Shown: positions 25,575 to 34,059 of the stretch, in pieces
How the letters are laid out: every line of letters starts with the position of its first letter
Position numbering within the stretch: position 1 is the stretch's first letter
Origin: Candidatus Cloacimonadota bacterium
GTDB lineage: Bacteria; Cloacimonadota; Cloacimonadia; Cloacimonadales; TCS61
Assembly: GCA_030620155.1 (NCBI GenBank)
Contig: JAUXFF010000004.1
Coordinates: forward strand, 1-48,238
Length of the DNA stretch: 48,238 bases
Direction of reading: 5' to 3'
Program-made: the position numbers and the translations under genes
The notes under the pieces: model-generated
Seen by the model: only the letters and a program-made list of their open reading frames with translations
Databases searched by the model: none
What the model was told of the DNA's origin: nothing

Positions 25575-26552
25575 TTATTTAAATTTACTCTTTATTTTTG
25601 AAAATGACTCCAAATAAATATTATTGAATTTTTGTGAATATTTTTTTTTAAGATGATTATAAATTATCCAACTCTCTCCTAATTGATTCTTATTTATTGC
25701 CAGGAGTTCATTTTCCCTGTATTCAGGAGTTTGATATCCAAAATAATAAAATTCTTTACCTTTACTCATTTTTACAATAACACCCTTTTTGATCGAATAT
25801 TTAACTCCTTTTTCTTCATACTCCAGGGTTAAATTTTTCACTATATGAAGAAATTTCAGAACCTTGTAATACTTTTCTATCAGTTTCTTTTGTAATTTCA
25901 GAATTTCAGTTTTCTCAAATTCTAAATCATCATATAATTCCTCGTAAGTTCTGCTTAGCTGACTTAGAATTTTTTCGTCTTCATGCAAAAAGGAATTCAA
26001 AATAAGCTCTGTTATTTCCCGGGAATCTTTCAAACAGTAACCTAGACATCTCTTTGTTTTATAGCGATCACATGGGAAATTCTCTTCTTCGCAAACAGGC
26101 ATTTGAAAAAGCTCACCCATTGTTGCAATATAATCATACAGAAAAAAACGGTCAATGAATGGTCCTAAATAGTAAAGATCTTCCAGGGTATCATTTGTTA
26201 TATTAAAGTAGGGAACTTTATGGAAATTTATTCCAAGATACACATAATCCTCATAATCTCTGATAAGATTATTATATTCGGGGTTTTCTTTGTTTATCAT
26301 CTTTTTTTCGTTAACTAAAGCTTCAAAAAAAGAAAAGGTTTCCAGCCAGGAAATAGTTTTGGTTAATGACATCATCTGAAATACATTTTTATCCTCAATA
26401 TTCTCAATTAGGAAATTCTTAATGGTCTTACGCAGGTTAGAGGCTTTTCTAATAAATAGGATTTCTTCAGGTTTAGAAAAACAAAAAATTCCCTTGCTAT
26501 TAGGAATTTGTTCTAAGTTTTTAATTACCGCCTGTTTAGAAACTTCGATCAT
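25575..26552 (-). CDS. UvrC/Cho-like protein with degenerate GIY-YIG motif and retained cysteine cluster
   Basis: 325-residue relative of the N-terminal half of UvrC. Residues 20-42 read KGIFCFSKPEEILFIRKASN then LRK, matching the GIY-YIG fold but with Tyr to Phe and YIG to FIR, so nuclease activity is doubtful. Residues 154-173 carry Cys-x6-Cys-x7-Cys-x3-Cys (ending KRCLGYC), with the last two spacings as in the UvrC iron-sulfur site. A UVR-like helix (FEKTEILKLQKKL) follows; the RNase H and HhH domains of UvrC are absent. A TTG at 26561 is an alternative start. It is the first gene of the six-gene operon. Function is unknown. Confidence 0.7.
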   Translation of the reverse strand: MIEVSKQAVIKNLEQIPNSKGIFCFSKPEEILFIRKASNLRKTIKNFLIENIEDKNVFQMMSLTKTISWLETFSFFEALVNEKKMINKENPEYNNLIRDYEDYVYLGINFHKVPYFNITNDTLEDLYYLGPFIDRFFLYDYIATMGELFQMPVCEEENFPCDRYKTKRCLGYCLKDSREITELILNSFLHEDEKILSQLSRTYEELYDDLEFEKTEILKLQKKLIEKYYKVLKFLHIVKNLTLEYEEKGVKYSIKKGVIVKMSKGKEFYYFGYQTPEYRENELLAINKNQLGESWIIYNHLKKKYSQKFNNIYLESFSKIKSKFK

Positions 26553-26561
26553 AAGACTCAA

Positions 26562-26954
26562 TGTCTATAGATACTCTTTAATGTCAACCTTAAGTTTAGG
26601 AAATTTCTTACATGGACAACGAGATTTTTCAGCCACAAAGACGCAAAGACACAAAGGATACTAAAAAGTAAATATATAAATTTATCTGAATATTAGAAGC
26701 GTAGAAGTCAAATTTAAAGAATTATTTAAATCTAAAAAATGAAAAAATATATCAATTTTTTAATTATTGATAAATTTCTTTAATCTTTTCATTTTATTAC
26801 GCAGGATGAGTCAGTAGTTTAAACAGTGTCTGGACAACTCTTAAACAAACATTCTATAAGGTTGAGGGGTTTAGGATGAATACAGGAATTCATAAGGTTT
26901 ATTCTTGACGGACATAGCTCAAATTTGAAATTCGGGCTGAGGAAAAATTAAGAT
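26562..26954. other. Divergent intergenic region between the UvrC-like operon and mfd
   Basis: This AT-rich gap of 393 bases should carry promoters for both directions. A TTGACA on the minus strand lies just upstream of the UvrC-like gene and a TTGACG on the plus strand about 50 bases before mfd, but neither has a clear -10 at proper spacing. No gene was found. Confidence 0.4.
26634..26657. repeat. Short tandem CACAAAGA-like repeat
   Basis: Three near-identical 8-base units (CACAAAGA, CGCAAAGA, CACAAAGG) follow one another. From memory, similar ACAAAGACGCAAAGACACAAAG sequences occur between genes in many environmental bacterial genomes, so it may be a dispersed repeat. No function is known to me. 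Confidence 0.45.
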
Positions 26955-28274
26955 ATGATTTATGATCAAATTAAATCTTTTTTAGATAAATCAAAATTCA
27001 TTCGTACGTTCGATTCAGTAATAAGTGAAAAAAAATCTAGAACTTTTTTTTATAACCTGAATCGGTCTGCAAAATCAATGTTACTCGCAAGAGCATTTGA
27101 AAAAACCGGCAAAAATATAATTTTTATCACAGCTGATGATAAAGTGGCTGAAGATTATATAGAAGATTTTGAACTTCTGGTTGGTAGTGATAACTCATAT
27201 TTTCTTCCTGACTATGAGGTTCTGCCTTATGAAGAGAGATCTCCGCACTATGTGATCAGAGCTCAGAGGATAGAGACATTAACCCGTGCAGTTATTAAAA
27301 AACCTGCAATTTTCAGTGTTTCATTACGTTCTTTCCTCAGAAAAATAGTACACCCGGATATTTTCGGGAAAAATATTATTACCATAAAAAAGAACTCTGA
27401 ATATAATCCTGAACTATTAGTTTCTAACCTTATAGGAATGGGATATGAAAATGAATTCCAGATATCAAAAATAGGAGATGTTGCCAGAAGGGGTGGCATT
27501 ATTGATGTATTCAGTCCTAATACCTCAAAACCTGTTAGAATAGAATTTTTCGGAGATGAAATTGAATCTTTACGATTATTCACTATCAATTCTCAATGTT
27601 CTACCGGGGAGGAATTAGAAGAAATTACTCTACTTCCATCCCGCGAATTTTCCTTACATAACATTGATACCACTGATAAATTATGGGAGAAAATCCATAA
27701 AGATGGGTTTTATGAAGGCATAGAGCTTGATGTATTTTTACTTTTGCCGAAAACAGGAACCTTCTTTGATTATTTTGATACTGATAATCATTTAATTTTC
27801 TGGGACGAATATCATTTTTTTTCTTCTTATATTAAAGAAATATTTGAAGAAACAACCGATCTATGGCAAAAAACCGGAATTAAAAATAAGAAGAGACTTA
27901 TCTCCCATCCTGATGATATTTTCGAGAATAATTTATATATAAAAAAAATTACAAAGACCACAAATAATTATTTTCTTTCATCCTCATATCAAAATTTTCC
28001 ATATATCATCCAAAAAATTGAGAGTACAATCTCTTCACAAAAGAATATGCATGGGGAACTAGAAATCCTGGAAGAAGAACTGAGAAATAAATTAAATAAG
28101 GGATACAAAATATTTATTCAGTCTGATAATCGCAGTCAAAGTAAACGTATGCGGGATCTACTTCCGCAATTTGAAGAGCAAATTGATTTTACTATAGGAG
28201 TATTTCAAAAAGGATTTAATGTAATTGATTCAAAGCTGGCGATTTATACAGATCATGAAATATTCAGCAGGTAA
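26955..28274 (+). CDS. mfd: Mfd N-terminal segment (UvrB-like damage-recognition module)
   Basis: First open part of the interrupted mfd, 439 residues if translation stops at the first TAA. It contains the UvrB-homologous region, with LPDYEVLPYEERSPHYVIRA and the RGGIIDVFSPNTSKPVRIEF segment that would contact UvrA, and ends after the D3-like domain at TDHEIFSR. The ATG at 26955 follows GAGGAAAAATTAAG. Alone it would be an ATPase-dead UvrA-binding module. Confidence 0.75.
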   Translation: MIYDQIKSFLDKSKFIRTFDSVISEKKSRTFFYNLNRSAKSMLLARAFEKTGKNIIFITADDKVAEDYIEDFELLVGSDNSYFLPDYEVLPYEERSPHYVIRAQRIETLTRAVIKKPAIFSVSLRSFLRKIVHPDIFGKNIITIKKNSEYNPELLVSNLIGMGYENEFQISKIGDVARRGGIIDVFSPNTSKPVRIEFFGDEIESLRLFTINSQCSTGEELEEITLLPSREFSLHNIDTTDKLWEKIHKDGFYEGIELDVFLLLPKTGTFFDYFDTDNHLIFWDEYHFFSSYIKEIFEETTDLWQKTGIKNKKRLISHPDDIFENNLYIKKITKTTNNYFLSSSYQNFPYIIQKIESTISSQKNMHGELEILEEELRNKLNKGYKIFIQSDNRSQSKRMRDLLPQFEEQIDFTIGVFQKGFNVIDSKLAIYTDHEIFSR

Positions 28275-28667
28275 AAACGAAAAAGGCGTCAAGCAAGATT
28301 TTCCAAAGATGAAGCCTTAGTTGATTATGACTCTTTAAAACCCGGAGATTATATTGTACATATAGATCATGGCATAGGAATATATGGCGGTTTAAAAAAA
28401 ATTACTATAACTGGTAATGTAATTGAATGTTTAACTTTGAATTATGCTGATAATGATACAGTATATATACCAACTTATCAACTTTCTCTGGTATCAAAAT
28501 ATATTTCACAAAATGGAATAACACCTGTTATTCACAAACTTGGTGGTAACCGCTGGATTCAAACCAAGAAACGCGCCAAGAAGCAGATTGAGATGATTGC
28601 TAAAGATCTGGTTAAACTGTATGCTGAAAGAATAATAAGAAAAGGAATTGCTTTTGACACCGATTAA
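28275..28667 (+). CDS. mfd: Mfd middle segment (RNA polymerase-interacting domain)
   Basis: The 130 codons between the two TAA triplets encode the CarD/RID-like domain: LKPGDYIVHIDHGIGIYGGL, YADNDTVYIPTYQLSLVSKY and the helical linker VHKLGGNRW-type region (here IHKLGGNRWIQTKKRAKKQ). No ATG with a ribosome binding site lies at its start; the first ATG is at 28437, inside the domain. Translation of this part therefore probably needs readthrough of the first stop. Confidence 0.55.
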   Translation, partial: KRKRRQARFSKDEALVDYDSLKPGDYIVHIDHGIGIYGGLKKITITGNVIECLTLNYADNDTVYIPTYQLSLVSKYISQNGITPVIHKLGGNRWIQTKKRAKKQIEMIAKDLVKLYAERIIRKGIAFDTD

Positions 28668-28682
28668 AATTGGCAAAGGGAA

Positions 28683-30359
28683 ATGGAAGATTCCTTCATC
28701 TATGAAGATACTCCAGACCAGATTACAGCAATAAATGAAATCAAAGATGATATGGAGAGAGATATTCCCATGGAACGACTCCTCTGCGGAGATGTAGGAT
28801 TTGGGAAAACCGAAGTGGGAATTAGAGCTGCTTTCAAGGCTGTAGTAAGTGGTTGGCAAGTAGCATTCCTGGCACCAACAACCTTGTTGGTCGAGCAACA
28901 TTATCTTGTAATCCGGGAAAGATTAGCCCAATATCCTGTAGAAATTTCAATGTTTAGCCGTTTTCGTTCAAGAACAGAATTAAAGAAAGATGTAGAGAAA
29001 CTCAATAATGGTGAAATAGACATTGCAATTGGAACACATAGATTGCTTTCTAAAGATATAATGTTCAAGCGATTAGGTTTATTAATCATAGATGAAGAAC
29101 ATCGTTTTGGTGTTCAGCATAAAGAAAAGTTACGTAAACTTAAGTCGAATGTAGATACACTTTATATGTCAGCCACTCCTATTCCCAGAACAATGTATAT
29201 GGCATTATCCAAGCTAAAAGAACTTTCTTTAATCCGCACATCTCCGAAAGCAAGATTGCCCATACGAACAGTTACTGTTCCTTATGATAAAGAAATAATA
29301 AAAGATGCTATTAATAGAGAAATTGATCGTGGTGGTCAGGTTTTCTTTGTTCACAACAGGGTAGAGACAATCGAAAGTATTGCTTCTGAATTAAGGGCTT
29401 TGTTACCTCGAATAAGTTTTAAGGTCGGTCATGGACAACTTCCGGAAAAGCAGTTAGAGTCAATAACCTTAGATTTTGCACATCACAGATTTGACGTTCT
29501 TATTGCAACCACTATAATAGAGTCAGGTATTGATATTCCAAATGTAAACACTATTATTATAAACAGGGCAGATACTTTCGGATTAGCACAATTGTATCAA
29601 ATCCGTGGAAGAGCAGGCAGGAGCAACAGGAGAGCTTATGCTTATTTGATAATACCTTCAAAGCTAACTGAAGAAGCCCGTAAAAGATTAGAAACGCTGA
29701 CTGAGTATGAATCCCTTGGGAGCGGATATCAAATCGCCATACGTGATATGGAAATACGAGGGGTTGGTTCTCTCCTTGGTACAAGACAAAGCGGTATTAT
29801 TCATACAATTGGGTTCAATTATTACAATAGATTACTTGATCAAACCATAAAGAATATCCAGGAACAGAAAACCGGAGAGGATATTCAAGAAGACAAGGTC
29901 AAAATTCAGCGGTTACAAATTGAAAGCGATTTCTATTTCCCTGAATCCTACATAACCAATGAAAAAGAAAGATTAAATATTTATCGTAAAATGCTAAATT
30001 TCAAAAAAGAAGAAGAATTCATAACTCTCGAAAATGAACTTTATGATCGTTTTGGAAAAATACCGGAGCAAGCTTTAAATGCAATTATCTTCTATAAGCT
30101 TAACATGCTCGTACAAAAAGCAGAATTAGAATCTTTCAGTATTAAAAAGGGAGAAGCAATTCTCGAATTGAACAATAGCAAATTACCAGCCCGTGAAAAA
30201 ATTAATGAACTGGTTAACACCTTTAATTATCCTGTAAAATTCGACAGTACGGGAAACCTTAAAATAACATTTTCAATTTTTAGGGAAAAAATCTTCAATA
30301 AGAGGGTCCTTTACGAAAAAAGCTTAAAAATTATCCGCTTCTTTCTTAATGAAAAATAA
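28683..30359 (+). CDS. mfd: Mfd C-terminal segment (SF2 DNA translocase)
   Basis: Third open part, 558 residues from ATG 28683, five codons after the second TAA. It holds the whole motor: TPDQ Q-motif region, Walker A LLCGDVGFGKTEVG, DEEH box LLIIDEEHRFG, SATPIPRTMYM, QIRGRAGRSNRRAYAYL, the TRG-like MEIRGVGSLLGTRQSG and the C-terminal TRCF domain. AAAGGGAA lies immediately before the ATG, rather close for a good ribosome binding site, so independent translation is possible but weakly supported. Confidence 0.75.
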   Translation: MEDSFIYEDTPDQITAINEIKDDMERDIPMERLLCGDVGFGKTEVGIRAAFKAVVSGWQVAFLAPTTLLVEQHYLVIRERLAQYPVEISMFSRFRSRTELKKDVEKLNNGEIDIAIGTHRLLSKDIMFKRLGLLIIDEEHRFGVQHKEKLRKLKSNVDTLYMSATPIPRTMYMALSKLKELSLIRTSPKARLPIRTVTVPYDKEIIKDAINREIDRGGQVFFVHNRVETIESIASELRALLPRISFKVGHGQLPEKQLESITLDFAHHRFDVLIATTIIESGIDIPNVNTIIINRADTFGLAQLYQIRGRAGRSNRRAYAYLIIPSKLTEEARKRLETLTEYESLGSGYQIAIRDMEIRGVGSLLGTRQSGIIHTIGFNYYNRLLDQTIKNIQEQKTGEDIQEDKVKIQRLQIESDFYFPESYITNEKERLNIYRKMLNFKKEEEFITLENELYDRFGKIPEQALNAIIFYKLNMLVQKAELESFSIKKGEAILELNNSKLPAREKINELVNTFNYPVKFDSTGNLKITFSIFREKIFNKRVLYEKSLKIIRFFLNEK

Positions 30360-30511
30360 TGAACAATTAGGTAATAAAAGAAAAAATTGACAAAATTTCT
30401 TTATTTAAGATTTTTTCTCAACCTCTTAAAAAAGGGGAAAGTTAAAGAAAAGAACAGGTATATGGAAAAAATATATGAAATATTTTATTTTAAAAGAAAT
30501 CAGGTCATTAA

Positions 30512-30540
30512 TTTACAATTCAATTTTTTCCAAATATAAT
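30512..30540 (+). promoter_or_regulatory. Sigma-70-like promoter upstream of the SLBB gene
   Basis: TTTACA (30512-30517) and TATAAT (30535-30540) are separated by exactly 17 bases. Transcription would start near 30547, about 40 bases before the GTG start at 30588. This is the best promoter-like pair noticed in the window and probably drives the polysaccharide gene group. Confidence 0.65.
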
Positions 30541-30587
30541 AAAACCTTATCTACGTTCTCCAAACGTAAAAAAAAATCGGAGGAATT

Positions 30588-31946
30588 GTGAAAAAAATCT
30601 TCCTTCTCGCCTTATTCATTTACACGATTTTCTTATTTTCTCAAACAAATATAGTTGAAACTTTTTATAATGTCTCTGTAGTAGGTGCAGTTGAAAACCC
30701 TGGTGTATACAGGGTGCTCCCTTCGAGTAGATTATCTGAAGTAATCTCGCTCGCAAATAATATAGCACTTAGCCAAACTTTATCACAATCTCAGACATCA
30801 CCACAAAAAGGCATCACCAGTTCAACGTTCGCTGCTTCCGAAACACAGTTAACCCTATCTTCAACAAGAAACATTATCATAAAAAGGAAAGACGAAAATA
30901 TCCATATAGATTTAGAAAAATTTTATGTTCTTGGCGATGAATCTGAAAATCCATATTTATTTGATGGTGATATTATTGTAGTACCAGCTGTAACCAGACA
31001 AATTTCTATAGTGGGAGCAGTTAATAAAGAAGGAATAATCGAATTAGCTGAACATGACAGAATCAGTGATATTATTGAGCTTGCCATGGGTTTACGAGAG
31101 GATGCATTATTAGACAAAGCTGAAATCATTAGATACAAAGAAAACAATATCGATTTTGAAACCATATATATAGATTTAAATAAAATAATTTCAAATCCAA
31201 ATATCGACGACAACATTTCCCTGGTAAATGGTGATAGAATTTATATTCGTTCCATTCCGGAATTTCAGGAAAATAACAGTGTAATAATATCAGGAGAAGT
31301 GAAATTTCCAGGTATTTATGCAATTGAAAAAGACAGGACTACACTTCTAAAAATTCTGGAAAAAGCCGGAAATCCTACACTAAAAGCGGATTTACACAAT
31401 GCCTTTCTGCAGAGAATGGATATGGAAGAAATACCCGACCCCGAATTCAAAAGATTAAAATTAATGACCGTCTCTGAAATGACTTACCTGGAATATGAAT
31501 ATTTCAAAGTAAAAATACGGGAACTGAAAGGTAAATTTTCTATAGATATTGAAAATCTAATAAATAACAAAAACATAGAAGACGACATCATCCTTAAGAA
31601 TGGCGATTTTATTTATTTTCCGGATAATGAAAAAACTGTTTTAGTTTCCGGTCATGTTAAAAATCCGGGGCTTATCTCTTACACTCCGGGGATGAATTAT
31701 CTTTTCTATATAGAGCAATCTGGAGGACTATCCTGGAATGCCCGAAAGGGAAGAATCAGACTTATTAAAGCCCAGTCAGGAGAATGGTTAAAACCTGATA
31801 AAAAAACGATAATTGAAGAAGGCGATATGATTTTTGTCCCTGAAAAAACCACACTTAATTATTGGACAATTACTAAAGAGACTATTGTCGTCCTTTCTCA
31901 ATTAGCTACAATTTTTATCGTTATCCAAAGTGCAACCGGGAATTAA
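30588..31946 (+). CDS. SLBB-domain polysaccharide export-type protein
   Basis: 452-residue envelope protein. A signal peptide (about 1-19) precedes four SLBB-like beta domains, each with the motif V-x-G-x-V-x-x-P-G: VSVVGAVENPGVYRVLPSSR (about 28), ISIVGAVNKEGIIEL (about 142), VIISGEVKFPGIYAI (about 228) and VLVSGHVKNPGLISYTPG (about 350). A hydrophobic C-terminal helix (TIVVLSQLATIFIVIQSA) could anchor it. No separate Poly_export domain was recognised, so it is not a standard Wza. The GTG start follows CGGAGGAA. It heads a group with a sugar epimerase and an aminotransferase. Confidence 0.82.
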   Translation: MKKIFLLALFIYTIFLFSQTNIVETFYNVSVVGAVENPGVYRVLPSSRLSEVISLANNIALSQTLSQSQTSPQKGITSSTFAASETQLTLSSTRNIIIKRKDENIHIDLEKFYVLGDESENPYLFDGDIIVVPAVTRQISIVGAVNKEGIIELAEHDRISDIIELAMGLREDALLDKAEIIRYKENNIDFETIYIDLNKIISNPNIDDNISLVNGDRIYIRSIPEFQENNSVIISGEVKFPGIYAIEKDRTTLLKILEKAGNPTLKADLHNAFLQRMDMEEIPDPEFKRLKLMTVSEMTYLEYEYFKVKIRELKGKFSIDIENLINNKNIEDDIILKNGDFIYFPDNEKTVLVSGHVKNPGLISYTPGMNYLFYIEQSGGLSWNARKGRIRLIKAQSGEWLKPDKKTIIEEGDMIFVPEKTTLNYWTITKETIVVLSQLATIFIVIQSATGN

Positions 31947-31955
31947 GGAGAAATT

Positions 31956-32915
31956 ATGAATATTTTAATCACAGGTGGAGCCGGATTTATTGGCTCTCAT
32001 TTAGCTGAAAAACTCTTGGAAATGGGTCATTCTGTATCTGTTATTGACAATCTCTCAACCGGTGAATTTTCAAATATCCGTCACTTGGTTAAAAATAATA
32101 ATTTCAGTTATACAATAAACTCTGTTTTAAATAAAGATGTATTGGAAAACTTAATAGTTAAAGTTAATCAGATATACCATTTAGCTGCTGCAGTAGGGGT
32201 AAAATATATTATTGATAACCCTCTTCTTTCTTTAAGAACTAATATCGGCGGAACGGAAAATGTTTTTGAATTAGCCAATAGGTACAAGAAAAAAGTTCTT
32301 CTAGCTTCAACTTCGGAAATTTACGGTAAGAGCAATAATGTCCCATTTAAGGAAGAAGATGATAGATTGCTTGGTTCTACTCATATTACAAGATGGAGTT
32401 ATAGCTCTGCCAAAGCAATAGACGAATTCCTGGCTTTAGCATATTACCGGGAGAAGAAACTCCCTGTAGTAATTGTAAGATGTTTTAATACGGTAGGCCC
32501 ACGTCAAACAGGACAATATGGTATGGTTATTCCTACGTTTGTTAAAAATGCTCTTCTTGACCATCCTCTTACGATTTATGGAGATGGCAAACAAACCCGT
32601 TGTTTTGCAGATGTAGATGATGTTGTTGATGGAATGATAAAATTAATGAATATTAAGAAAGCCGAAGGTAAAATTTTTAATATAGGTAATGACAAGGATA
32701 TCTCAATCGAGGAACTGGCAAAAAAGATTAAAAAAATGACTAACAGTAAATCCAAAATCGAGTATATTAAGTATGAAGATGCTTATGAAGAAGGCTTTGA
32801 AGACATGAGACAAAGGAAACCTGACCTTTCTAAAATAAAAAAATTCTTAGACTTTAAACCTAATTATAATCTCGGAAAAATATTAGAAAGAATCATTAAT
32901 CACTTTGAAGCTTAG
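31956..32915 (+). CDS. NAD-dependent sugar nucleotide epimerase/dehydratase (extended SDR)
   Basis: Predicted to act on a UDP- or GDP-sugar for surface polysaccharide. The 319 residues have the NAD-binding GGAGFIGSH (7-15), the acidic VIDNLSTG after strand 2, HLAAAVGV, the catalytic triad region STSEIYG and YSSAK (Tyr and Lys about 147-151), and RCFNTVGPRQ. It most resembles the UDP-glucose 4-epimerase/UDP-glucuronate decarboxylase branch; the exact substrate cannot be read from sequence. AAGGAG precedes the ATG, nine bases after the SLBB gene. Confidence 0.85.
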   Translation: MNILITGGAGFIGSHLAEKLLEMGHSVSVIDNLSTGEFSNIRHLVKNNNFSYTINSVLNKDVLENLIVKVNQIYHLAAAVGVKYIIDNPLLSLRTNIGGTENVFELANRYKKKVLLASTSEIYGKSNNVPFKEEDDRLLGSTHITRWSYSSAKAIDEFLALAYYREKKLPVVIVRCFNTVGPRQTGQYGMVIPTFVKNALLDHPLTIYGDGKQTRCFADVDDVVDGMIKLMNIKKAEGKIFNIGNDKDISIEELAKKIKKMTNSKSKIEYIKYEDAYEEGFEDMRQRKPDLSKIKKFLDFKPNYNLGKILERIINHFEA

Positions 32916-32924
32916 GATCTGAAT

Positions 32925-34028
32925 TTGAAAGTACCTCTCTTAGACCTCAATGCGCAATATAAACCCATATTAAATGAAATAAGAACTGCAATTGAAGAAT
33001 TATTTCTTACACATAAATATATTTTGGGTCCTCAGGTAAAAAAACTCGAAGATAAAATCTCTGATTATTGCAATACAACTTATGCTGTAGGTTGTGCTTC
33101 CGGTACGGATGCACTGGTTCTAGCACTAAAAGCATTAGAAATTGAAAAGGGTGATGAAATTATTACTACTCCTTTTACTTTTTTTTCCACTGTGAGTTGT
33201 ATTCATCGGGTAGGTGCTAAACCTATTTTTGTAGATATTGACCCAAGGACTTTCAATATTGATCCAAGTAAAATTGAATCTTCGATCACTTCTAAAACAA
33301 AAGCTTTAATAATTGTTCATCTTTTCGGACAACCTGCTGAGATGGACAGAATTATAGATATCGCGCGGAAATACAATTTGAGGGTTATTGAAGATGATGC
33401 CCAGGGACTGGGCAGTAAATTTGATGGCAAAACAGCAGGTTCTTTTGGAGACATTGGCACACTCTCCTTTTTCCCGAGTAAAAATTTAGGTGCAATGGGT
33501 GACGGGGGTATGTGTATTACAAATAATGAAACGTTATATAATAAATTGCATCAATTGAGAATACATGGTGAAAATCCCCAATATTTCCACAAATGGGTGG
33601 GATTGAACAGCAGATTGGATACAATACAAGCCGCTGTCCTTTTAGTAAAGCTGCCGTATCTAGAACGCTGGTCAAAAGAAAGACAAAAAAATGCTGAATA
33701 TTATTATAAGAATATGAATGATATTCCACAGATCAAACTTCCATATATTCATGAAAAAGCAACTTCAATTTATAATCAATTTACACTGATTGCAGAAAAA
33801 AGGGATGACCTTCTCAAACACTTAAAAGCAAATAATATTGGTTGTGCTATCTATTATCCTAAACCCTTACATATCCAGGAATGTTTTTCCTATCTTGGTT
33901 ATAAAATGGGTAATATGCCTATAGCAGAAGAATTAGCAGATAAAGTTATTTCCATTCCTGTTTATCCCGAACTTACACAAATCCAACAGAATTATATTAT
34001 AGATACCATAAGAAAATTTTATAATTAA
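32925..34028 (+). CDS. DegT/DnrJ/EryC1/StrS family PLP-dependent sugar aminotransferase
   Basis: Transfers an amino group to a keto-sugar nucleotide. The 367-residue protein begins with the family N-terminus VPLLDLNAQYKPI and has GCASGTDALVLALKALEI, VHLFGQPAEMD, EDDAQGLGSKFDG and the PLP-lysine loop SFFPSKNLGAMGDGG (Lys near residue 187), then RLDTIQAAVLLVKL. The TTG at 32925 is accepted as start because the conserved N-terminus begins there and AGGAT lies upstream. It follows the epimerase by nine bases; the two plausibly make an amino-sugar for glycan. Confidence 0.88.
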   Translation: MKVPLLDLNAQYKPILNEIRTAIEELFLTHKYILGPQVKKLEDKISDYCNTTYAVGCASGTDALVLALKALEIEKGDEIITTPFTFFSTVSCIHRVGAKPIFVDIDPRTFNIDPSKIESSITSKTKALIIVHLFGQPAEMDRIIDIARKYNLRVIEDDAQGLGSKFDGKTAGSFGDIGTLSFFPSKNLGAMGDGGMCITNNETLYNKLHQLRIHGENPQYFHKWVGLNSRLDTIQAAVLLVKLPYLERWSKERQKNAEYYYKNMNDIPQIKLPYIHEKATSIYNQFTLIAEKRDDLLKHLKANNIGCAIYYPKPLHIQECFSYLGYKMGNMPIAEELADKVISIPVYPELTQIQQNYIIDTIRKFYN

Positions 34029-34059
34029 AAAATATATCTATAACTTATAAAAGGAAAAA

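Larger units (their letters stand above)
26955..30359 (+). pseudogene. mfd: mfd, transcription-repair coupling factor, interrupted by two in-frame TAA codons
   Basis: One frame of 1134 codons covers a complete Mfd (usual length about 1150), but codons 440 (28272-28274) and 571 (28665-28667) are TAA. There is no frameshift: residues on both sides align in register. At the first stop the sequence reads TDHEIFSR-stop-KRKRR where a tyrosine is typical; at the second it reads FDTD-stop-NWQREMEDSF. All domains are present: UvrB-like module, RNAP-interacting domain, SF2 translocase and C-terminal TRCF domain. The options are nonsense mutations, readthrough, sequencing error or a split protein. Other genes here end at TAA, so genome-wide reassignment is excluded. 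Confidence 0.9.

Noticed and set aside
28272-28667. Genome-wide reassignment of TAA as a sense codon
   Set aside because: Most genes in the window, such as rpmH, end with TAA at the expected family length, so TAA works as a stop.
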